Positions 56,579 through 64,000 of a DNA stretch of 64,000 nucleotides are shown one piece after another; within the stretch, counting starts at the first letter, position 1, and every line of letters starts with the position of its first letter. Source of the stretch: Azoarcus sp. DD4 (lineage in GTDB: Bacteria; Pseudomonadota; Gammaproteobacteria; Burkholderiales; Rhodocyclaceae); the NCBI RefSeq assembly GCF_006496635.1, contig NZ_CP022958.1, positions 620,001 through 684,000 on the forward strand, in the 5' to 3' direction. The position numbers and the translations under genes are program-made. The notes below the pieces were generated by a model. It was given only the letters and a program-made list of their open reading frames with translations. It was not told the origin of the DNA and ran no database searches.

Positions 56579-58972
56579 GTGAGCAACTTCATCATCCGCA
56601 AGGTCGCCGTGCTCGGTGCCGGCGTCATGGGCGCGCAGATCGCCGCCCACTGCGCCAACGCCGGCGTGCCGGTGATCCTGTTCGACCTGCCCGCCAAAGA
56701 GGGCAAGCCCAACGCCATCGTCGACAAGGCGCTCGCCGGGCTGGTCAAGCTCGACCCGGCGCCGCTCGCCACCAAGGCGCAAGGCCAGCACATCGAGGCC
56801 GCCAACTACGGCAGCGACCTCAGCCGGCTGGCCGAATGCGACCTCGTCATCGAGGCCATCGCCGAAAGGATGGACTGGAAGCTCGACCTCTACGGCAAGG
56901 TCGCGCCCCGTCTGAACCCAGGGGCGGTGTTCGCCTCCAACACCTCGGGGTTGTCCATCCGTGCGCTGGCGCAGGGCATGCCGGCCGCGCTGCGCAGCCG
57001 CTTCTGCGGCATCCACTTCTTCAACCCGCCGCGCTACATGGCGTTGGTCGAGCTGATCCCGACGCCGGACACCGACGCGGCGATGCTCGACGAACTGGAG
57101 ACCTGGCTCACCAGCCGGCTGGGCAAGCGCATCGTGCGCGCCAAGGACACGCCCAATTTCGTCGCTAACCGCATCGGCGTGTTCTCCATCCTGGCGGTGA
57201 TGCACCACACCGTGCGCCTCGGCCTCAGTTTCGACGAGGTGGATGCGCTCACCGGCCCGCGCATCGGCCGGCCCAAGAGCGCCACCTACCGCACCGCCGA
57301 CGTGGTCGGCCTCGATACCCTGGCGCATGTCGTCGGCACCATGCAGGCGACGCTGCCGGACGATCCCTGGCATGCACACTTCGAACTGCCCGGCTGGCTG
57401 CAGACCCTGATCGCCAACGGCGCGCTCGGCCAGAAGACGCGTGCCGGCATCTACCGCAAGGAAGGCAAGCAGATCTTCGTGTTCGACCCGGCGCGGCTCG
57501 ACTATCGCCTGAGCGGCGGCGAGGTCGCGGTGGAGGTGGCCGAGATCCTGGCGCTGAAGGATCCAGTGGAGAAGTTCGCCGAACTCGCAGCCTGCGCCCA
57601 TCCGCAGGCGCAGTTCCTGTGGTCCATCTTCCGCGACGTATTCCATTACTGCGCCTGTCACCTGGGCGACATCGCCGACAACGCGCGCGATGTCGATTTC
57701 GCCATGCGCTGGGGTTTCGGCTGGGCGCTCGGGCCGTTCGAGACCTGGCAGGCCGCCGGCTGGATGCAGGTTGCCGAACTGGTGCGCGCCGACATCGAGG
57801 CCGGCCGCGCGATGAGCACCGCGCCGCTGCCTGCGTGGGTGTTCGAGCGCGCCGGCGTGCATGAACCGGCCGGTTCGTGGAGTGCGAGCGCGGCTGCGCT
57901 GAAGCCGCGCTCGGCGCTGCCGGTCTATGGCCGCCAGCTCTACCCCGACCGCGTTGTCGGCGAGGCGCCCGCGGCGCGCGGCGAGACCGTGTGGGAATGC
58001 GGCGACAAACACGACGGCGTGCGGTTGTGGCTGCGTCCGGACGTGGATGGGCGCATCGGCATCCTGTCCTTCAAATCGAAGATGCACAGCATAGGCAGTG
58101 CGGTGCTCGATGGCCTGATAGAGGCGGTGGCGCGCGCCGAGCGCGAACTCGACGGCGTGGTGCTGTGGCACGAGGCGCCGTTCGCGGTGGGCGCCAACCT
58201 GCAGCAGGTGGTCGAGGCCTGCAAGGCCGGCCAGTTCGACATGCTGGAGAAGACGGTGGCGCAGTTCCAGCAGGCGTCGATGACGCTGAAGCACGCCCAG
58301 GTGCCGGTGGTGGCCGCGGTCGAGGGCATGGCGCTGGGCGGCGGTTGCGAGTTCCTGATGCACGCGGCCCACCGGGTGCTGGCGCTGGAGAGCTACGTCG
58401 GCCTGGTGGAGGCGGGCGTCGGCCTGATCCCGGCCGGCGGCGGCAGCAAGGAGTTCGCCTTGCAGGCGCACCGGTTGGCGCAGCGGACGGCGGGCGGCGA
58501 CGTCTTCCCCTACATCCAGCAGAGCTTCCAGACCATCGCGATGGCGACGGTGGCCAAGAGCGCGCTGGAGGCAGTGCAGCTCGGCTTCGCGCAGGCGAGC
58601 GACGACATCCTGTTCCATCCGCAGGAGCTGCTCTACGTCGCGATCCGCCGGGCGCGGGCGCTGGCCGAGGCCGGCTGGCATCCGCCGCTGCCGGAGCGTC
58701 AGGTGGTGGTCGCGGGGCGCAACGGCATCGCCACCTGCGAGCTGATGCTGGTGAACATGGCCGAAGGCGGCTTCATCTCGGCGCACGACTACACGGTGGC
58801 GAAGGCCGCGGCCACCGCCTTGTGCGGCGGCGAGGTGGATACCAATGCGCGGGTGAGCGAGCAGTGGATCCTGGATGTGGAGCGGGCGCTGTTCGTGGAG
58901 TTGCTGAAGACCGAGGCGACGCAGCAGCGGATTGCGCACACGTTGGCGACGGGGAAGCCGTTGCGGAATTAG
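56579..58972 (+). CDS. 3-hydroxyacyl-CoA dehydrogenase/enoyl-CoA hydratase with reversed domain order (FadN type)
   Basis: A 797-residue fusion with the dehydrogenase first (about residues 5-300: VLGAGVMGAQIAAHCA, GIHFFNPPRYMALVEL). A second dehydrogenase C-terminal segment follows (about 330-400), and the hydratase comes last (about 500-720: VEGMALGGGCEFLMHAAHRV, YVGLVEAGVGLIPAGGG). This is the FadN layout of Bacillus, opposite to FadB. It starts with GTG and has GGAG at 56568-56571 upstream. With FadA (59282) it would form a second beta-oxidation pair beside the FadB/FadJ-type set at 51181-54619. Confidence 0.92.
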   Translation: MSNFIIRKVAVLGAGVMGAQIAAHCANAGVPVILFDLPAKEGKPNAIVDKALAGLVKLDPAPLATKAQGQHIEAANYGSDLSRLAECDLVIEAIAERMDWKLDLYGKVAPRLNPGAVFASNTSGLSIRALAQGMPAALRSRFCGIHFFNPPRYMALVELIPTPDTDAAMLDELETWLTSRLGKRIVRAKDTPNFVANRIGVFSILAVMHHTVRLGLSFDEVDALTGPRIGRPKSATYRTADVVGLDTLAHVVGTMQATLPDDPWHAHFELPGWLQTLIANGALGQKTRAGIYRKEGKQIFVFDPARLDYRLSGGEVAVEVAEILALKDPVEKFAELAACAHPQAQFLWSIFRDVFHYCACHLGDIADNARDVDFAMRWGFGWALGPFETWQAAGWMQVAELVRADIEAGRAMSTAPLPAWVFERAGVHEPAGSWSASAAALKPRSALPVYGRQLYPDRVVGEAPAARGETVWECGDKHDGVRLWLRPDVDGRIGILSFKSKMHSIGSAVLDGLIEAVARAERELDGVVLWHEAPFAVGANLQQVVEACKAGQFDMLEKTVAQFQQASMTLKHAQVPVVAAVEGMALGGGCEFLMHAAHRVLALESYVGLVEAGVGLIPAGGGSKEFALQAHRLAQRTAGGDVFPYIQQSFQTIAMATVAKSALEAVQLGFAQASDDILFHPQELLYVAIRRARALAEAGWHPPLPERQVVVAGRNGIATCELMLVNMAEGGFISAHDYTVAKAAATALCGGEVDTNARVSEQWILDVERALFVELLKTEATQQRIAHTLATGKPLRN

Positions 58973-59281
58973 GTGGCTTTTATCGACGTGGTCGCGCGCC
59001 GAGCCACCCTGGGTATTCCTTCCGCTGGCTGCGGAACTCGCCCTTCGGGCTCAGACAGTCCTCGCCGGCTTCAGGAATACCCAGGGCGTCTCGGCAGAGA
59101 CGCCGCGCGCTTATCGGGCGTTTGAGCGGCGACTCGGTAGCAGTGACGGGCGGGGTGTTTGTGGAGAGGGCGAGGACTGTCTGAGCGAGCGTAGCGAGCG
59201 AGTTCCGCAGCCCTCGGAACAAATTCCCTGCTCGGCACTGCGAGCACGCATCGCGCTCGTCCAAACGAGGAGAACGAAGAA
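58973..59281. repeat. Intergenic region made of nested inverted repeats
   Basis: CCCTGGGTATTCCT (59007-59020) pairs perfectly with AGGAATACCCAGGG (59073-59086). Inside that loop lies TGCGGAACTCG (59030-59040) plus GCTCAGACAGTCCTCGCC (59049-59066). The same element recurs inverted at 59169-59209 as GGCGAGGACTGTCTGAGC...CGAGTTCCGCA. A small CGTCTC-GGCA-GAGACG hairpin sits at 59087-59102. No gene is evident. The pattern fits a mobile or REP-like non-coding repeat. The ribosome site GAGGAGAACGAAGAA for fadA is at its end. Confidence 0.6.
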
Positions 59282-60478
<1,197 letters not shown>

Positions 60479-60509
60479 ACGCGTCGCGCGCTACACTGCG
60501 GACATCGAC

Positions 60510-60536
60510 ACCGGCCGGCGAACTCCGTCGGCCGGT
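60510..60536. terminator. Hairpin after fadA
   Basis: ACCGGCCG (60510-60517) and CGGCCGGT (60529-60536) form an 8-bp stem, followed by TTG. It lies 30 bases after the thiolase stop. Confidence 0.5.
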
Positions 60537-60594
60537 TGCATGTCCGGAGCCGACGATGGCGCTCCGGCGGCCCGACAACAAGGAGACCTCAACC

Positions 60595-61395
60595 ATGGCC
60601 GGAACCGTATTGCTCGCCGTCGCCGACGGCGTCGCCACGCTCACCCTCAACCGCCCGGCGGCACTCAACGCATTGTCGGTGGAGATGATGCAGGACCTCT
60701 CCGCCACCGTCCGCGACCTTTCGGTGCGCAAGGACTTCAAGGTGGTGGTGATCGTCGGCGCCGGCGACCACTTCATGGCCGGCGGCGACCTCAAGGACTT
60801 CGCCACGCATCTGCATCTGTCGCCCGAAGCCCGGCTCGCCACCTTCCGCGCGATGATCGCGCAGTACATCAACCCGACGGTCGAAACCCTGCAGAGCCTG
60901 CGCCAGCCGGTGATCGCCAAGGTGCGCGGTGCCTGTGCCGGCTTCGGCCTGTCGCTGATGCTGGGCTGCGATCTCGCCGTCTGCGCCGACAGCAGCGTGT
61001 TCACCACCGCCTACGCCGCGATCGGCCTCTCGGGCGACGGTGGCGCGTCCTACTTCCTGCCGCGCGCGGTGGGCCGGCGCAAGGCAGCCGAACTGCTGCT
61101 GCTGGCCGACCGTTTCGATGCCGCCGAAGCGCTGCGGCTGGGCATCGTCACCCGGAGTGTGCCCGCCGCCGAACTCGACGTCGAAACCGACAAGCTGGTC
61201 GCCCGACTCAAGGCCGGCCCGCTGCAGACCTATGGCGAGATCAAGCGCCTGCTCGCCGATTCCCATGACAACCAGCTCGAAAGCCAGTTGCAGAGCGAAG
61301 CCGAGGCCTTCGGCCGCTGCGGTGCCACCGCCGACTTCGCCGAAGGCGTCACCGCCTTCCTGGAAAAGCGCAAGCCGGGTTTCAAGGGGGCTTGA
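60595..61395 (+). CDS. Enoyl-CoA hydratase/isomerase family protein
   Basis: A 266-residue crotonase-fold protein starting at an ATG with AAGGAG upstream. The oxyanion-hole region is present (MAGGDLKDF, GACAGFGLSL). The two catalytic glutamates of true hydratases are not: the first position falls in FGLSLMLGCDL and the second in YAAIGLSGDGG. The SGDGGASYFLPR stretch resembles PaaG-type isomerases, which use an aspartate. Isomerase activity is therefore more likely than hydration. It is probably transcribed with or shortly after fadA. Confidence 0.85.
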   Translation: MAGTVLLAVADGVATLTLNRPAALNALSVEMMQDLSATVRDLSVRKDFKVVVIVGAGDHFMAGGDLKDFATHLHLSPEARLATFRAMIAQYINPTVETLQSLRQPVIAKVRGACAGFGLSLMLGCDLAVCADSSVFTTAYAAIGLSGDGGASYFLPRAVGRRKAAELLLLADRFDAAEALRLGIVTRSVPAAELDVETDKLVARLKAGPLQTYGEIKRLLADSHDNQLESQLQSEAEAFGRCGATADFAEGVTAFLEKRKPGFKGA

Positions 61396-61522
61396 GCGAG
61401 CATTTTCCGGGCGGCGCCGCGGCGTGTTTCTCAGGGGTGCCGGCAAGCCGGCTACCGCGAACGCGTTGCCCGAACCGGTGACCCGGCCGCCCGGTGCTCC
61501 GCCGACCCCCGCGCAACTGCGA

Positions 61523-62305
61523 TCAACGCGTCAGGCGATACGCCAGCAAGCCCATCCACTCGTGTACTGCATACCAGCCGGCGTAAGCCGCGTTCTGGCT
61601 GGGGAGGCTGGGCCACGGCGGGTCGCCCTCCGCCGCGCCCGGCCCGCGCCCCAGCCAGGCCGTCGGCGCCGCCACCACCTGGAAGCCCTGCGCCTCGAAC
61701 TCCGCCTGGGCGCGTCGCATGTGGGCAGCATGCGTCACCAGCACGATCCGGCTCACCCCCGATGCACGCAATTGTTCGGCCGAATGGCGCGCGTTGTCGC
61801 GGGTATCGCGCGAGGCACCCTCCAGCCAGCGCGTCGCAATGCCGAAATCCTCGCGCAGCGCCTGGCTCATCAGCGCTGCCTCCGGCACTTCGCCGGTTGG
61901 CGCGCCACCGCTCACCAGCACCGGCAGCTGCAGCTCGCGCGCCAGCCGTGCGCCGTAACGCAGGCGCTCCAGGGTCAGCCGGTTTACCGTGTCGCCGCCG
62001 AATTCAGCGGCGTCATGCCGGCGGCCTCCGCCAAGGATGACGATGGCCTGCGCCGTGCGGGCCTCGGCCGCATCCACCACCCGGCCCGGCTCCAGCGGCG
62101 CCAGCAGCCAGCCGACCGTGAGCGGTGTCGTCAACAGCAGGCCGACCGCCATCCCGCTCCAGGCCAGTCCCAGCCCCAGCCGGCGGTGCCGGCCCAGCAG
62201 CAACAGCCCGGCACCGGTCAGCACCAGGGGCAGCAGCGGCGGCAGCACGAAGGCGGCGACCAGTTTCTTCAGCCAGAACAGGACAAGGGCAAGATCGAAG
62301 TGCAT
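61523..62305 (-). CDS. YdcF/ElyC-like DUF218 membrane protein
   Basis: A 260-residue protein with two N-terminal membrane helices (about residues 12-34 and 42-66) and a DUF218 domain with AIVILGGGRRHD, RLRYGARLARELQLPVLVSGGAP and SRIVLVTHAAHMRRA. ElyC-type members affect envelope or peptidoglycan precursor metabolism, but the biochemical role is not settled. It is transcribed away from the sulfhydrylase gene, with 63 bases between the starts. Confidence 0.87.
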   Translation of the reverse strand: MHFDLALVLFWLKKLVAAFVLPPLLPLVLTGAGLLLLGRHRRLGLGLAWSGMAVGLLLTTPLTVGWLLAPLEPGRVVDAAEARTAQAIVILGGGRRHDAAEFGGDTVNRLTLERLRYGARLARELQLPVLVSGGAPTGEVPEAALMSQALREDFGIATRWLEGASRDTRDNARHSAEQLRASGVSRIVLVTHAAHMRRAQAEFEAQGFQVVAAPTAWLGRGPGAAEGDPPWPSLPSQNAAYAGWYAVHEWMGLLAYRLTR

Positions 62306-62311
62306 CGCGAT

Positions 62312-62340
62312 TTGTCGGCGGGGGATGTCGCCAGTATTAT
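62312..62340 (+). promoter_or_regulatory. Sigma-70-type promoter of the sulfhydrylase gene
   Basis: TTGTCG (62312-62317), a 17-base spacer and TATTAT (62335-62340) stand 28 bases before the ATG at 62369. No SAM-riboswitch or other leader structure fits in so short a leader. Confidence 0.6.
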
Positions 62341-62368
62341 CGGCGCAATTCAAACGCGCGCTCCGCCC

Positions 62369-63652
62369 ATGCCCGATCACCGCTTCGGCATCGAATCCCT
62401 CTGCCTCCACGCCGGTCAGCAACCCGATGCCGAAACCGGTGCGCGCGCGGTACCGATCTACCAGACCACCTCTTTCGTCTTCGATTCGCCCGAGCACGCC
62501 GCCGAACTCTTCAACCTGCAGACCTTCGGCAACGTCTATTCGCGCATCTCCAACCCCACGGTGGCGGTGTTCGAGGAACGCATGGCGGCGCTCGAAGGCG
62601 GCCGCGCCGCGCTCGCCACCTCGTCCGGCCTGGCCGCGCAGATGACCGCGCTGCTCACGCTGGCCGAAGCCGGCGACGAGATCGTCGCCGCGCGCACGCT
62701 CTACGGCGGCAGCTATTCGCAGCTCGACGTCAGCCTGCGCCGGCTGGGCATCAAGACCACCTTCGTCGATCCGTCCGACCCCGAAAACTTCCGCGCCGCA
62801 ATCACCGAGCGGACCAAGGCGGTGTACGGCGAGATCATCGGCAACCCCAGCCTCAACGTGTTCGACGTCGCCGCGGTGGCGGCCGTGACCAAGGCTGCAG
62901 GCGTGCCGCTGGTGATCGACAGCACGCTGGCCTCGCCCTACCTGTGTCGCCCGATCGAACACGGCGCCGACATCGTCATCCACTCGGCCACCAAGTACAT
63001 CGGCGGCCACGGCACCACCATGGGCGGCGTGCTGGTGGAGTCCGGCACCTTCCCCTGGGACAACGGCCGCTTCCCGCAGATGGTCGAACCCTCGGCCGGC
63101 TACCACGGCGTGCGCTTCTTCGAGACCTTCGGCAACTTCGGCTTCACCATGAAGGCGCGCATGGAAACCCTGCGCACCTTCGGCCAGGCGCTGTCGCCCT
63201 TCAACGCCTTCATGCTGCTGCAGGGGCTGGAAACCCTGCATGTGCGGATGGACCGCCATGTCGCCAACGCGCGTGCGGTGGCGGATTTCCTCGCCGCCCA
63301 TCCGGCGGTGGCCTGGGTCAATTACCCCGGCTTGACGACGAGCCCGGACCACGCACTCGCCCAGCACTACTTCCCCAAGGGGCCGGGCGCCATCCTGTCC
63401 TTCGGCATCCGCGGCGGCCAGGCCGCCGGCGAGCGCTTCATCGAAGCCCTGCAGATGATCAGCCACCTCGCCAATGTCGGCGACGCCAAGACCCTGGTCA
63501 TCCATCCGGCCTCCACCACCCATCGCCAGCTGTCGGAAGCAGAACAGCGTGCCGCCGGCGTGCCGCCGGACATGGTGCGGCTGTCGGTCGGCATCGAGAC
63601 CCTGGATGACATTGTCTGGGATCTCGACCAGGCGCTGGCGCGGGCGGGGTGA
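62369..63652 (+). CDS. metY: O-acetylhomoserine sulfhydrylase (PLP-dependent, Cys/Met metabolism family)
   Basis: A 427-residue PLP enzyme that makes homocysteine from O-acetylhomoserine and sulfide, or O-succinylhomoserine in some relatives. The N-terminal ESLCLHAGQQPDAETGARAVPIYQTTSFVFDS is typical of MetY. The PLP lysine is in HSATKYIGGHGTTMGG, and the length matches MetY better than MetB or MetZ (about 390-400). The frame is open far upstream, but the ATG at 62369 follows a good promoter and starts the conserved part. Confidence 0.9.
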   Translation: MPDHRFGIESLCLHAGQQPDAETGARAVPIYQTTSFVFDSPEHAAELFNLQTFGNVYSRISNPTVAVFEERMAALEGGRAALATSSGLAAQMTALLTLAEAGDEIVAARTLYGGSYSQLDVSLRRLGIKTTFVDPSDPENFRAAITERTKAVYGEIIGNPSLNVFDVAAVAAVTKAAGVPLVIDSTLASPYLCRPIEHGADIVIHSATKYIGGHGTTMGGVLVESGTFPWDNGRFPQMVEPSAGYHGVRFFETFGNFGFTMKARMETLRTFGQALSPFNAFMLLQGLETLHVRMDRHVANARAVADFLAAHPAVAWVNYPGLTTSPDHALAQHYFPKGPGAILSFGIRGGQAAGERFIEALQMISHLANVGDAKTLVIHPASTTHRQLSEAEQRAAGVPPDMVRLSVGIETLDDIVWDLDQALARAG

Positions 63653-63662
63653 GGGCATTGCG

Positions 63663-64000
63663 GTGAGCCTGCGCACGGCCGTCTGGATCGCGATCGCGCT
63701 GCTGCTCTGCTACGGCGGCTGGCAAGTGCTGTGCGCGATCCGCGGCGGCTTGCGCGGCAGCCGTCCGGCGGCGGCGACATCGCCCGCCGCAGCCGTCGAT
63801 GACGGAGACGATGGCGACGACGGCGACGACGGCGATTTCGACTACGCACCCATTCCCGCGCGCACCCGCGAGCCCCAGCCGGGCGCAGTCACCGCAAGCG
63901 CCGCGCCCCCGGCGGCGGCCCCCGATGCCTTCCAGCTCGAACTGGAGCTGCAGCGCCTGCGCCGCGAGGTGGCCGCCCTGCGTGCGGCGCTCGATGTGCA
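63663..64000 (+). CDS. Small membrane-anchored hypothetical protein (5' part, runs off the window)
   Basis: A frame starting with GTG at 63663 stays open to the end of the window (at least 112 codons). It shows an N-terminal membrane helix (AVWIAIALLLCYGGWQVLCAI), an acidic DDGDDGDDGDDGDFDY repeat and a start of a coiled coil (FQLELELQRLRREVAALRAAL). I do not recognise the family. It is 10 bases after metY and may be co-transcribed. Confidence 0.6.
   Translation, partial: MSLRTAVWIAIALLLCYGGWQVLCAIRGGLRGSRPAAATSPAAAVDDGDDGDDGDDGDFDYAPIPARTREPQPGAVTASAAPPAAAPDAFQLELELQRLRREVAALRAALDV

Noticed and set aside
62341..62368. SAM riboswitch before metY
   Set aside because: The space between the -10 box and the ATG is under 30 bases, too short for any known SAM aptamer.

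Overview
The window is high-GC, densely packed DNA with short gaps, many ATGA/GTGA start-stop overlaps and a proteobacterial gene set. The combination of an acetophenone-carboxylase-type enzyme, AcoR-type sigma-54 control and large beta-oxidation blocks suggests a betaproteobacterium of the Aromatoleum/Azoarcus/Thauera group (Rhodocyclales). That placement is an inference from gene content, not from a marker gene. I see no rRNA, tRNA, CRISPR array, transposase or phage gene.

Region 1 (1-23158, all + strand) reads as a ketone or secondary-alcohol catabolic regulon. It holds the end of an SCP-x-like thiolase, an acyl-CoA ligase, a two-subunit 3-oxoacid CoA-transferase, an AcoR-type sigma-54 activator, a five-gene Apc-type ATP-dependent ketone carboxylase and a zinc secondary-alcohol dehydrogenase. 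A four-gene envelope module follows (YCF48-like, RND/MMPL permease, DUF1302, DUF1329). The proposed chemistry is secondary alcohol to ketone, carboxylation to a 3-oxoacid, activation by ligase or CoA-transferase, then thiolysis. Five sites match the -24/-12 pattern (GG-N10-GC), one before each transcription unit (2104, 3829, 6561, 14876, 16452). Inverted GCGTTCGAT/ATCGAACGC elements lie 75-115 bp upstream of two of them, where an activator would bind.

Region 2 (23233-46600) is a cell-envelope and secretion region. On the - strand are an oversized ModA-like binding protein, a parvulin-type PPIase, a TpsA exoprotein with an alanine-rich helical tail, its TpsB transporter and ExbB-ExbD-TonB. On the + strand is a complete compact type II secretion operon (gspE-F-G-H-I-J-K-L-M-C-D) whose secretin carries a lipobox, as in Hxc systems. 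A large choice-of-anchor/phytase-like exoprotein faces it convergently. Sigma-54-like sites also precede the modA-like, tpsA and gspE genes, so the two secretion systems may be co-regulated.

Region 3 (46811-64000) holds a lone OST-HTH-like protein and then a fatty-acid degradation block: a PsrA-like TetR repressor, fadE, a thiolase, a FadB/FadJ-type protein, a thioesterase, a FadL porin, a FadN-type reversed fusion, a FadA thiolase and an enoyl-CoA hydratase/isomerase. AAAC-N4-GTTT palindromes lie at the repressor promoter and before the FadB/FadJ gene. The end of the window has a YdcF-like protein, an O-acetylhomoserine sulfhydrylase with its own sigma-70-type promoter, and the start of a small membrane protein that runs off the edge.
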